A stretch of 64,000 nucleotides of DNA, taken from positions 434,001 through 498,000 of the forward strand of contig NZ_CADIKC010000001.1 in assembly GCF_902859805.1 (NCBI RefSeq), given 5' to 3'. Shown here piece after piece: positions 9,051 to 17,536 of this stretch; position 1 is the stretch's first letter, and each line of letters begins with the position of its first letter. Under the pieces are notes generated by a model. The model saw nothing but the letters and a program-made list of their open reading frames with translations. It had not been told where the DNA came from and made no database searches. A program made the translations under genes and the position numbers. This DNA comes from Paraburkholderia sediminicola. Its GTDB lineage: Bacteria > Pseudomonadota > Gammaproteobacteria > Burkholderiales > Burkholderiaceae.

Positions 9051-10532
9051 TCAAACCGCCGCCACAACCCTCCGCGGCGACAAAACCGACACAACAAAAC
9101 TAACAACAACATTAGCAGCGAGCGCAATCAACCCGATATAAACCGGATAAACAGCATCACCGACATGCAAAGCAAACACCGGCTTGAGCCCTTGAGAAAC
9201 AGCAAGCCCAGTCCCAAGCACAATCCCAACCAACCACCCAAGAAACAACCCCGCCGTATTCAACCGCCGCGTATACAAAGAAAACACAATAGCCGGGAAG
9301 ATCTGCAAAATCCAAACCCCACCCAGCAACTGCAAATCAATCGCATACTGCGTAGGCAAGAACACAATAAACAGCAGCGCCCCAAACTTCACAACCAGCG
9401 AAACGATCTTCGCCGTAGAAGCCTCCGCCTCAGGCGTGATATCCGGCGAAACCAGAGGACGCCACAAATTCCGGGTGAACAGATTAGCCGCCCCAATCGA
9501 CATGATCGCCGCAGGCACCAAAGCACTAATCGCAATAGCAGCAGCCGCAAACCCAACGAACCACGACGGAAACAGCGTGTTAAACAGCGCAGGCACCATA
9601 TCGGACGCCGACTTCACATGCACCCCAGCCGCAATCGCCATATACCCGAGCAACGCAATCAGCCCCAGCAACAACGTATAAGCCGGCAGGAAAATTGCAT
9701 TTTTGCGCACCGTATTAGCCGACGAGGACGACAACACCGCCGTCATCGTATGCGGATACATGAACGCCGCCAGTGCCGAACCTAACGCGAGCGAGGCATA
9801 AGCAGTGAACTGAGTCGGCTTCAGAATGATCCCGGTCGCGCCACCCTTGGCCTTGAAATACGTATCGGCCGCATCGAACACATGCGCATAGCCGCCGAGC
9901 TTCGCCGGAATCAGCCAGATGGCCGCAATCACGACGATATAGATCATGATGTCCTTGACGAACGCGATCATCGCCGGTGCCCGCAAGCCGCTTGCATACG
10001 TGTACAGCGCAAGAATCACGAAAGCGACGATCAACGGCATTTCGCCGGTCACGCCGAGCCCTTTGATCACGACCTGCATGCCCACCAGTTGCAGCGCGAT
10101 ATACGGCATCGTCGCGACAATGCCGGTCAATGCGACCGCAGCCGGGAACCACTTGCCGCCGTATTCCCCCTGCACGTAGTCTGCTGCCGTGATGTGATCT
10201 TTCGCCTTCGCGATCTTCCACAGCTTCGGCATCACCGCGAACACGAACGGATAGACGATGATCGTGTACGGCAGCGCAAAGAAGCCATACGCGCCCACCG
10301 AATACACGAGCGCAGGCACAGCGATCACGGTATAGGCGGTATAGAAGTCGCCACCCACAAGGAACCACGAAATCAACGTACCGAACTGGCGGCCACCCAG
10401 GCCCCACTCATGCAATTGCGTCAGATCGCCCCGCTTCCAGCGCGCGGCAAAAAAACCAATCACGGTGACGAGAACGAAGAATGCGATAAAGACGGTCATC
10501 GCGACCGGGTTGACGGGATTGACATCGCTCAT
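9051..10532 (-). CDS. mctP: Sodium:solute symporter, monocarboxylate permease MctP type
   Basis: A 493-residue SSS-family permease with about 13 membrane segments. It opens with MTVFIAFFVLVTVIGFFAARW and has the typical LHEWGLGGRQFG and WFLVGGDFYTAYT motifs and MYPHTMTAVLSS near the middle. Characterised relatives such as Rhizobium MctP import lactate, pyruvate, propionate and alanine. The start ATG at 10532 overlaps the stop of the DUF3311 gene (ATGA), so they are translationally coupled; a longer frame to 10583 lies inside that gene. A two-component system reads divergently from 10976 and probably controls it. The 3' half (about 9051-9720) has G/T-rich codons unlike the 5' half. Confidence 0.88.
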   Translation of the reverse strand: MSDVNPVNPVAMTVFIAFFVLVTVIGFFAARWKRGDLTQLHEWGLGGRQFGTLISWFLVGGDFYTAYTVIAVPALVYSVGAYGFFALPYTIIVYPFVFAVMPKLWKIAKAKDHITAADYVQGEYGGKWFPAAVALTGIVATMPYIALQLVGMQVVIKGLGVTGEMPLIVAFVILALYTYASGLRAPAMIAFVKDIMIYIVVIAAIWLIPAKLGGYAHVFDAADTYFKAKGGATGIILKPTQFTAYASLALGSALAAFMYPHTMTAVLSSSSANTVRKNAIFLPAYTLLLGLIALLGYMAIAAGVHVKSASDMVPALFNTLFPSWFVGFAAAAIAISALVPAAIMSIGAANLFTRNLWRPLVSPDITPEAEASTAKIVSLVVKFGALLFIVFLPTQYAIDLQLLGGVWILQIFPAIVFSLYTRRLNTAGLFLGWLVGIVLGTGLAVSQGLKPVFALHVGDAVYPVYIGLIALAANVVVSFVVSVLSPRRVVAAV

Positions 10533-10726
10533 TTGACACCTCGGTACACGACGTAAATCAGTAGCGAGGTCAGCGGAACCCACAAGAACTGATACCAGTA
10601 GAAGAACGGAAAGCCGGCGAACGAGGGTCGCGTGTCGTTATAGAACGGCAACCACAGCAACGCGATGTATGGGATCAGCAGGATTAGCCATAGCCATGAA
10701 CGGCCGGCAGATTGGGAGGTCTCCAC
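10529..10726 (-). CDS. DUF3311 small membrane protein
   Basis: A 65-residue protein with two hydrophobic helices (WLWLILLIPYIALLW and FFYWYQFLWVPLTSLLIYVVY). It matches DUF3311, the small subunit-like partner found directly upstream of SSS permeases of the MctP type. The start is GTG, preceded by AGGAG at a normal distance. It overlaps mctP by four bases (ATGA), so it is the first gene of the permease operon. Its job is unproven; an accessory role in permease assembly or activity is inferred from the constant pairing. Confidence 0.85.
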   Translation of the reverse strand: METSQSAGRSWLWLILLIPYIALLWLPFYNDTRPSFAGFPFFYWYQFLWVPLTSLLIYVVYRGVK

Positions 10727-10922
10727 AAACTTCTCCTAGGTCTATTATTGGAACCGCGCGCCGTGACTTGTGGCCGGACACGCGGAAAACCGGTTACCTG
10801 ATATTAGACGGCAAAACCGGGTTCTGCTTTTGCACTGTGCGCCGCACCATTGCGCGCCGGAAGGCGCGGTGCGTCGTGGGGATGTAGTATTCGCCTTCGT
10901 GAGCGCTCTCACAAGCGCGCAA

Positions 10923-10953
10923 CTACGTAAGCCGGCTACGTAAAACTACTTAG
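10923..10953. promoter_or_regulatory. Three CTACGTAA-like direct repeats upstream of mctS
   Basis: Three near-identical octamers, CTACGTAA at 10923-10930, CTACGTAA at 10936-10943 and CTACTTAG at 10946-10953, lie just before the mctS start (10976) in the region shared with the divergent permease operon. The TAC-n-TA core is like the heptamers bound by NarL-type regulators, and the neighbouring mctR encodes one. Binding is an inference. Confidence 0.4.
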
Positions 10954-10975
10954 CCCGTCGGCCGTCCTGTCTACG

Positions 10976-12391
10976 ATGAAACTCAAAGCAAAGATTGTCC
11001 TGCTGGCGATCGTTCCCTTTCTGGCGGCCATCGCCAGCATCGAAACTGGCGTGCGCCAGGAAGCCACGGCGCTCGCCGAAACACAGCACGCGACCACCCA
11101 GGCCGCGTACATGGCCAGCAAGGAAATCGAACTCAAGCACTACGTCGAGCTCGCGACCACGGCGATCGCCCCGCTCTACAACGCCGGCCAGGACAACGCA
11201 CGCGACGACGCAATGCTGCGCACCCGCGCGCTCGATATCCTCGGGAAAATGGATTTCGGCAAGGACGGCTACTTTTTCGTCTACGACATGCACGGCCGTT
11301 CGCTGATGCATCCGCGCGAACCCGACCTCGTCGGACGCGACCTCTGGGACCTGCGCGATCCGCAAGGAACGCTGACGATCCAGCAATTGCTCGCCGCGGC
11401 CACGCGCGGCGGCGGCTATGTACGCTACGTGTGGCATCGTCCGTCGACGGGCAAGCTCGCGTCGAAACTGGGTTACGTGGTGCCGCTCGAACGCTGGGGC
11501 TGGATGATCGGAACCGGCATCTATCTCGACGACGTCGACGCCACACTCGCGGACATCGATCAGCGCGCGGCGGCCAACATCGATCGCACGATGCAGTGGA
11601 TCGATGCCATCGCACTCGCCGGGCTCGCCGTGATCGCATTGTGTGCGCTGGTGCTCAACGTCACCGAATATCGCAGTGCCGATGCAAAACTGAAGCGGCT
11701 CGCGCAGCAGGTGGTCGACTCACAGGAAAACGAACGGGCGCGCCTGTCGCGCGAATTGCACGACGGCATTAGTCAGATGATGGTTTCCGTGAAGCTGCTG
11801 CTCGAATCGGCGTTGGCACGCTTCGAACGCAGCGAAGTGCGCGTGCCTGCGGCGGAAGCCGCGCTATCGACCAGCGTGGCACGCATCGGCGATACCTTGC
11901 GCGAAGTGCGCCGCATTTCCCACGCGCTGCGTCCGTCGATGCTCGATGACCTGGGCGTTGCGGCCGCGCTGGAGCAACTCACGCGCGAGTTGAGCGACGA
12001 ATCCGGCATCGAGATCGGCTTCACGCAGATCGCCCACACTCATGCAGCGGCTTTGCCCGAAGCGGTGAACACGGTCCTGTTCCGCATCGCCCAGGAAGCG
12101 CTGACGAACATCGTGCGGCACGCGCAGGCGTCCAGCGCGGCACTCTCGCTGGAGATATCGAGCGACGCCGTCACGCTGACGATCTCGGACAACGGGCGCG
12201 GTTTCGATGTAGCGCACGCACTTGTCAGTCCACGCGCGGGCGTGGGTCTGCGCAATATGCGCGAACGGCTGGACGCATTGGGCGGCAAGCTGTCGCTCAG
12301 CTCGCAGGCCGGTCATACGATCGTGAGCGCGCGTGTGCCGGTCGTTGCCTCTGCGCTTCAATCGCCGGCCTTGCAGGAAACCTCACTATGA
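10976..12391 (+). CDS. mctS: Membrane sensor histidine kinase with Cache domain (MctS-like)
   Basis: A 471-residue sensor. A first membrane helix (about 8-22) is followed by a periplasmic single-Cache domain (about 40-185, with FGKDGYFFVYDMHG and LVGRDLWDLRDPQG), a second helix (about 210-230), a HisKA_3 dimerisation domain with phospho-accepting H262 in SRELHDGISQ, and an HATPase_c domain (DNGRGFD, GVGLRNMRERL). Cache domains of this type often bind small carboxylates, fitting a permease for monocarboxylates. It overlaps the regulator gene by ATGA. In Rhizobium leguminosarum MctR and MctS are needed for mctP expression, as I recall; the same layout supports this role here. Confidence 0.85.
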   Translation: MKLKAKIVLLAIVPFLAAIASIETGVRQEATALAETQHATTQAAYMASKEIELKHYVELATTAIAPLYNAGQDNARDDAMLRTRALDILGKMDFGKDGYFFVYDMHGRSLMHPREPDLVGRDLWDLRDPQGTLTIQQLLAAATRGGGYVRYVWHRPSTGKLASKLGYVVPLERWGWMIGTGIYLDDVDATLADIDQRAAANIDRTMQWIDAIALAGLAVIALCALVLNVTEYRSADAKLKRLAQQVVDSQENERARLSRELHDGISQMMVSVKLLLESALARFERSEVRVPAAEAALSTSVARIGDTLREVRRISHALRPSMLDDLGVAAALEQLTRELSDESGIEIGFTQIAHTHAAALPEAVNTVLFRIAQEALTNIVRHAQASSAALSLEISSDAVTLTISDNGRGFDVAHALVSPRAGVGLRNMRERLDALGGKLSLSSQAGHTIVSARVPVVASALQSPALQETSL

Positions 12392-13035
12392 ACGACATGT
12401 CGCTCGCCATCGCACGTCTGATTCTGGTCGACGACCACCCGCTGGTACGTGACGGCTTGCGCGCCCGGCTCGAGGCTGTGCGCAACATCGAGATCGTCGG
12501 CGAGGCGGGCAATGCGCAGGAAGCACTCGCGCTCGCCGCCAGCCACGAACCGCATCTGGTGCTGATGGATGTCGGCATGAACGGAATGAACGGCATCGCG
12601 CTGGCCGGTATGTTTCATGAGCGCTTTCCGGCAATACGCGTGCTGATGCTGTCCATGCACGACAACCTCGAGTACGTGACCCAGGCGGTGCGTGCGGGGG
12701 CGAGCGGTTACGTGCTCAAGGACTCGCCCGCCACCGAGATCATTCAGGCCATCGGCGCGGTGCTGGAGGGCAAGACGTTTTTCAGCGCAGGGCTGGGCGC
12801 GCGATTGATCCAGGCATCGGCGACGCAATCGCCCATTGAACGGCTCACGCCGCGCGAGCGCGATATTCTCGATGCGCTCGCGGAAGGTCTCTCGAGTAAG
12901 CAGATCGCGCAACGCAACGATCTCTCGGTACGCACGGTGGAAACGCATCGGCTGAATCTCAAGCGCAAGCTCGAAATCGAAGGCCAGGCCGAGTTGATCA
13001 AATTCGCCGTTGAAAATCGTCGTAGGAGTCAGTGA
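12388..13035 (+). CDS. mctR: NarL/LuxR-family response regulator (MctR-like)
   Basis: A 215-residue regulator with an N-terminal receiver domain (acidic pocket D15-D16, phosphoacceptor D61, K111) and a C-terminal LuxR-type helix-turn-helix (LTPRERDILDALAEG, then SSKQIAQRNDLSVRTVETH). It is translationally coupled to the kinase gene by a four-base overlap and is therefore its cognate partner. The likely target is the divergent DUF3311-mctP operon and perhaps its own promoter, where three TACGTA-type repeats are present. Length and domain order are standard. Confidence 0.87.
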   Translation: MNDMSLAIARLILVDDHPLVRDGLRARLEAVRNIEIVGEAGNAQEALALAASHEPHLVLMDVGMNGMNGIALAGMFHERFPAIRVLMLSMHDNLEYVTQAVRAGASGYVLKDSPATEIIQAIGAVLEGKTFFSAGLGARLIQASATQSPIERLTPRERDILDALAEGLSSKQIAQRNDLSVRTVETHRLNLKRKLEIEGQAELIKFAVENRRRSQ

Positions 13036-13130
13036 GGTTTAGAGCCACCGCGTCATAATCTCGACTAGATAGTCGAGAATCCAAACCACCGATCCGTCTG
13101 CCCCACGCTCAAACTCCGGAGCCCAGGACG

Positions 13131-13679
13131 ATGAAACGCCCGATCCAACAGCACCTGGCGAGTCTGCTGATCTGCATGGCCGCGACGCATGCCCAGGCGC
13201 AAGCACAAGCGCCACGCGTCAATCGCGGCCACGATCCGTTCTTTCAGATATCCAAAGCAATCAGCGACTGTCCGGTACCCTTAGGCCCACTCGAAACCGA
13301 GCAGGAATGGCTCGACGATAGTCATTACCGGATCGAGCGCGGCAATAGCTGCTGGGTGGAGGGCAGATGCCGTCTGTCGAACGCCTATCTCTACGACGCG
13401 GAAATCGCGGACGCCGTCCAACGGCGTCTCACCAACATCAATTACGCCACCCACTGGCGCGAACAGTCGACGTTATGGCTCACGCTGCAACGTCGTTTCA
13501 TCTACGTGCAGGGCTGCGTCGCACCAGGCTTCGACAAACAGGCGTTCCTCGCGGAACTCGCGAAAACCGCGGACGTCGATCGCGTGATCGACGACACCAC
13601 AACCAATCCGCACGCAGCGTCATTACCGTATAAAACGCTGGCAGATCCTGACAAGCCCGTGATCGATCCGGGCAACTAG
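13131..13679 (+). CDS. Exported protein with BON-like region
   Basis: A 182-residue protein with a signal peptide ending about AQAQAQA (residue 26). The mature part has two cysteines in ISDCPVPLGP and NSCWVEGRC and a later segment, YLYDAEIADAVQRRLTN through FIYVQGCVAPG and VDRVIDDTTTN, that resembles a BON domain (strand-helix fold seen in OsmY-type periplasmic proteins). A BON role would be membrane or surface binding; this is tentative. The gene stands about 95 bp after mctR on the same strand and is convergent with the rhl export genes. ATG 13131 has GGAGCCCAGGACG upstream. Confidence 0.6.
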   Translation: MKRPIQQHLASLLICMAATHAQAQAQAPRVNRGHDPFFQISKAISDCPVPLGPLETEQEWLDDSHYRIERGNSCWVEGRCRLSNAYLYDAEIADAVQRRLTNINYATHWREQSTLWLTLQRRFIYVQGCVAPGFDKQAFLAELAKTADVDRVIDDTTTNPHAASLPYKTLADPDKPVIDPGN

Positions 13680-13702
13680 CCACAGCAGCCAGTGGCGCAA
13701 AT

Positions 13703-14950
13703 TTAGTCAGCGGCACTGCTACGGTCACTATTGTCCCGAATGATTTGCGCGATCAGCGCATCCGCATCGCGCGAGACGTTATCGTGAACGCGGGTACTTT
13801 GCGTGGCCGCCGGCGTATCGTTGCCGATCAGATGACCGCTGCGCACGTGCGTATCCACCGACACCTGCATCGACAGGCCAAGCCGCAACGGATGCGCCGC
13901 GAGTTCGGCCGGGTCGAGCGAAATCACGATCGGCACGCGCTGCACGACCTTGATCCAGTTACCGGCCGCGTTCTGCGACGGCAGCATCGAAAACGCACTA
14001 CCCGTGCCAGCAGAAAAGCCCTCCACGTGCCCCTGATACACCACTTGCGAGCCGTACACATCCGACACGATACGTACCGGCTGCCCGACGCGCATGCTGC
14101 GAATCTGGCCTTCCTTGAAATTCGCCTCGACCCACAGACGCTCGAGCGGAATGATCGACATGAGTGCGAGCCCCGGCCCGACCTGTTGGCCAATCTGCAC
14201 CGAACGCTGTCCGACCGTGCCGTCGACAGGAGAAACGACGGTGGTGCGCTGCAGATTCCGGTAAGCGAGCCTCAATTGCGCTGCGGCTTGCAGAACCGGC
14301 GGACTGGCTTCGACCGGGAATTTGCCGCCGAGCGCGCGGGCAGCATCGAGTTGGACTTGCGCTGAGGCGAGATTCGCTTGCGCGACCGCTACCGCTTCGC
14401 GAGCGCGCGCCAACTCTTCCGGCGACACGACTTCCACCGATGCATGATCGCGCGCCGCCAGCGCACGTTGCGCCAACGCGAGTTCGGCGCGGCGCGCGTC
14501 GATCGATTGCACATAGAGCTTGCGCGAAATCGTCGCGTTTGCCACTTGTCGCACGGCGAGCGTCAGTTGCGCTTTGGCCTGCGCGAACGCGGCCGCCGCT
14601 TCGGCGTCGTCGAGTTTGACGAGCGGCTGGCCGGCCCGCACCTGCCGTGTGTTGTCCACCAGAATATCGGTGACCGTGCCGGGTATCTGCGCGGCGATCT
14701 GCACGATGTTGCCCGCCGCGTAGGCGTCGTCGGTCTCTTCGAAGAAGCGCGCGCTTAAGCCCCAGTACGTCAGCCACGCCACACCGGCGAGCGCCACCAT
14801 GCCGAAGAAAACGGCAAAACGCCGCCGACGCGTCGCCCGTTTCGCATCGTGCGCGCCGCTCGTTATGCCTGCCGCGTTTGCCGGGTTTGCCGGGTTTGTC
14901 TGCTCCTCGGTCCAGCCCGCGGCATGTTGTGCCTGTTTATCGTTGTGCAT
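13703..14950 (-). CDS. HlyD/EmrA-type efflux periplasmic adaptor
   Basis: A 415-residue membrane-fusion protein. After a basic N-terminus comes one membrane helix (about 40-62), a biotinyl-lipoyl-like segment (NIVQIAAQIPGTVTDI), a long coiled-coil hairpin rich in Ala/Gln/Arg (about 120-230), and the barrel domain with VVSPVDGTVGQRSVQIG. This is the EmrA layout, linking an MFS pump in the inner membrane to an outer-membrane channel. It is the last gene of the rhamnolipid operon, starting one base after the NodT stop. With the MFS and NodT genes it forms a complete tripartite exporter, presumably for the glycolipid. Confidence 0.88.
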   Translation of the reverse strand: MHNDKQAQHAAGWTEEQTNPANPANAAGITSGAHDAKRATRRRRFAVFFGMVALAGVAWLTYWGLSARFFEETDDAYAAGNIVQIAAQIPGTVTDILVDNTRQVRAGQPLVKLDDAEAAAAFAQAKAQLTLAVRQVANATISRKLYVQSIDARRAELALAQRALAARDHASVEVVSPEELARAREAVAVAQANLASAQVQLDAARALGGKFPVEASPPVLQAAAQLRLAYRNLQRTTVVSPVDGTVGQRSVQIGQQVGPGLALMSIIPLERLWVEANFKEGQIRSMRVGQPVRIVSDVYGSQVVYQGHVEGFSAGTGSAFSMLPSQNAAGNWIKVVQRVPIVISLDPAELAAHPLRLGLSMQVSVDTHVRSGHLIGNDTPAATQSTRVHDNVSRDADALIAQIIRDNSDRSSAAD

Positions 14951-16507
14951 TCAATCGAAGTGCGTATCCGTGATGCGTGCGTGGGAGGGAAAGGTGGTCT
15001 GATAGTGAGAAATCGGTGCGCCGGCCACCTTGCGTACGTCGAAACCGCCACCGAGCGCGCCGACCAGCGCAACCTGCAGCATTCTGCGGCGGCCCTGCAA
15101 ATCCACTTGCTGCGCGCGTTCGTCGAGCAAAGACAGGTCGGCCAGCGTCACGTCCTTCTGCATACCGATGCCGCGCCGATGCCGCTCTTCTGCGATCGCG
15201 ACGATATGCGAGGCCGCTTCCACCGCGTGCGTCTGCTCGGTCGCAAGCGTATCGACCGTGCGCAAGGAAGTCAGCTGACGCGCCACCTCGCCGAGTGCCT
15301 CGTCGACGGTCTTGTTGTAGAGGCCGATCGCGGCGTCGACGTTGGCGTAATCGCCGCCTAATTGCGCGTGCAAACGGGTGCGGTCGAAAATCGGCAGGGA
15401 GATCGCCGGCCCCACCGAACCGGTCAGCGCCGCGCGCGAGAAAAGCGCGCCGGGCGTCAATGCTGTCAACCCTGCAAAGGCCACCAGGTTCACGTCGGGA
15501 TAGAACTGGGCTCGCGTGGCGTCGGTATTGGCGAGGGCCGCTTCAGCCCGCAAACGCGCCGCCACGATGTCGGGCCGGCGGCCCAGCAGATCGACCGGCA
15601 ATTGCGCAGGCATCGGCGCGTCAGCCGCCGTGGCCAGTTGTGGACGATGCAGCGACAAACCCCGCTCCGCGCCGCGCCCTGTCAACACGCCGATCTGCAA
15701 CTCGGTCAGCTTGATGCGCTCGTCGTTGAGCGCCTGCTGTGAGGCGAGCCGGCTCCGCTTGAGTGTGGCGTCGGCAGAGTCGTACGCGTTATCGATGCCA
15801 CGCGCGCCACGCTCGCGAAGCACTGCGTCGACCCTATCCGCGGCCTGCTGCTTTTGCAGCAGAATGTCCTGCATCGCGAAGGCGCGGTCGAGCTCGCAGT
15901 AAAGCGTCACGAGCGCGACCGTCAACGTGAGCCGCGCCTGCTCCGCATCGACTCGTGCGGCGTCGCGCGTGGAGAGCAAACTGCCGGTCAGCGCGGCATT
16001 TTTGCCCCACAGGTCGAGCTGGTAGCTCAAGCCCGCGAACAACGCGGCCGGCGACACCACCGGATCGTTGAACAGCTGCACCGGAATCTGCCGGCCACCG
16101 ACGGATACGTTGGCCACGTCGTCCGGCTGCGGTAAGCGGGCCTTGCTCACTGTCGCGCCCGCCGTGCCGGTGAGGCCGGTAAGCGAAGCAAACTGTTCGA
16201 GTTGCGCCTGCGCGGCGCCCACCCTCGCCTTGGCGATCTGCAGGTCGGGATTGTTTTGCAACGCTTCGGCGGTCAGCTCATCCAGTTGCGGATCACGGTA
16301 GCGCTTGACCCAATCAGGCGCGGGCCATGCGCCGTTCGCGTCTGGTCCAATGGTCTGCGAAAGTGCATCGGCGGATGGCTTGAGCGGTTTGACGTTCGCG
16401 TGCAGACCCGCATCGCTCACGCAACCCGTCAGCGCCGCTGCAATCAACAGCAACGGCATCAGCAACGGCAAGGTGCGTAGCGTAGAAAATTGCATAGACA
16501 GTCTCAT
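14951..16507 (-). CDS. NodT-family outer-membrane efflux lipoprotein
   Basis: A 518-residue TolC-like channel of the NodT family. The signal peptide ends in a lipobox, AALTGC, giving a lipidated cysteine at about residue 29, followed by two OEP repeats with long helices. QLDLWGKNAAL, RRPDIVAARLRAEAAL and QFYPDVNL are typical NodT motifs. The start at 16507 overlaps the rhlC stop by ATGA, supporting translational coupling; an alternative ATG lies at 16495. The next gene, the HlyD adaptor, begins directly after its stop. It probably gives the outer-membrane exit for the pump encoded in the same operon. Confidence 0.88.
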   Translation of the reverse strand: MRLSMQFSTLRTLPLLMPLLLIAAALTGCVSDAGLHANVKPLKPSADALSQTIGPDANGAWPAPDWVKRYRDPQLDELTAEALQNNPDLQIAKARVGAAQAQLEQFASLTGLTGTAGATVSKARLPQPDDVANVSVGGRQIPVQLFNDPVVSPAALFAGLSYQLDLWGKNAALTGSLLSTRDAARVDAEQARLTLTVALVTLYCELDRAFAMQDILLQKQQAADRVDAVLRERGARGIDNAYDSADATLKRSRLASQQALNDERIKLTELQIGVLTGRGAERGLSLHRPQLATAADAPMPAQLPVDLLGRRPDIVAARLRAEAALANTDATRAQFYPDVNLVAFAGLTALTPGALFSRAALTGSVGPAISLPIFDRTRLHAQLGGDYANVDAAIGLYNKTVDEALGEVARQLTSLRTVDTLATEQTHAVEAASHIVAIAEERHRRGIGMQKDVTLADLSLLDERAQQVDLQGRRRMLQVALVGALGGGFDVRKVAGAPISHYQTTFPSHARITDTHFD

Positions 16508-17526
16508 GAGTGCCGGGTAAGAGACATTGCACGTTCTCCTGCTACCGGCGTATTCATCTCGCCAAGCCTCGCCGGGTTGGTCGTATTAACGGCATTCGTG
16601 GTCCTGGCCACTCTGGCCGCGAATCGCGGACGCGTCCGCTCAAGTGGCCCCATTCGTCCGAAGAACCCATCGAAGAGCCCCAACACAATCGCGTTGAGCT
16701 TCGCCAGCTTGTCCTTTTCCAGCAGCACGATCTGCACGATTTGCCAGAGCGTCAGCACGTTCGGCACGATTGCGACCGGCAGGCGCATCCCATATTGCAG
16801 CGCCAGCTGCATCGCGTTTCGCGCGCTGTAATAGCGGCGGAAACCGGGGTGATTCATCGTCGTCAATTCCAGCGAACCCAGCTTGTGGCGCCGCCGCGAG
16901 CCGATCCGATGCAGTAGTACGAGGGATGGCACCACGTACACGGGCACATTGCACAGCAGCGCACGCAGGCAGTATTCGGTGTCGACGTGGTCGATAAAAA
17001 GCGTTTCGTCGAAGCGGCCGAGCCGCGTGAACGCCTCGCGTGAAATCACACAGCCCGACGAAATCAGAAACGCACAGCGCTGCATCGCGGCGTCGGCGTG
17101 TATCGACAGCCTCTCTACCGCCAAACCGCTCGTCGCGAGTTCGGGCAGGAAGCGCTGGTCGTTTTCATCGAAGACGCGCGGGCCCGCTAAAAATGCCCGG
17201 CCATTCATCGACGTGCACCGGTCGCGCATCACAGCGAAGTAAGCGTCTGGCGCCTCGGAATCCTGGTCGAACAGCGCGACCGCATCCGCGCCCGCGTCGA
17301 ATAGCGCGCTCAAGCCGCAATTGAAGGCCCCGGCAATGCCGTTGCGATTACCGTGATGCAGCAACGCAACGCCCGCCTCCCCCAACATCATCGCGGCGCG
17401 CGCGTCCGGCAACGGCGAGTTGTCGACCACCAGCAAGCGGTCGCATGCCGAACGCATCGCCACCGCTCGCGCGAGTTGCTCTTCACTCGGATGAAACAGG
17501 ATGATCAATGCGCCCAGGATCGTCAT
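16504..17526 (-). CDS. rhlC: Rhamnosyltransferase 2 (RhlC), family 2 glycosyltransferase
   Basis: A 340-residue GT2-type enzyme that adds the second rhamnose from dTDP-L-rhamnose to mono-rhamnolipid. Seen in the sequence are the N-terminal GALIILFHPSEEQL strand, the VDNSPLP loop, NRNGIAGAFNCGL, the metal-binding region LFDQDSEAPD, and the acceptor loop FIDHVDTEYCLRA. The C-terminal part is hydrophobic, in keeping with a membrane-associated enzyme. Its place in an operon with rhlA and rhlB makes the assignment strong. It starts 10 bp after the MFS gene and overlaps the NodT gene by four bases. The last 40 residues are basic and unlike the core. Confidence 0.87.
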   Translation of the reverse strand: MTILGALIILFHPSEEQLARAVAMRSACDRLLVVDNSPLPDARAAMMLGEAGVALLHHGNRNGIAGAFNCGLSALFDAGADAVALFDQDSEAPDAYFAVMRDRCTSMNGRAFLAGPRVFDENDQRFLPELATSGLAVERLSIHADAAMQRCAFLISSGCVISREAFTRLGRFDETLFIDHVDTEYCLRALLCNVPVYVVPSLVLLHRIGSRRRHKLGSLELTTMNHPGFRRYYSARNAMQLALQYGMRLPVAIVPNVLTLWQIVQIVLLEKDKLAKLNAIVLGLFDGFFGRMGPLERTRPRFAARVARTTNAVNTTNPARLGEMNTPVAGERAMSLTRHS

Positions 17527-17536
17527 TCGAGGTTCC

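Noticed and set aside
8807..9103. Thr/Pro/Lys-rich 98-codon frame across the hairpin repeat
   Set aside because: It exists because the skewed tract lacks stop codons in this frame; it includes the hairpin and overlaps mctP.
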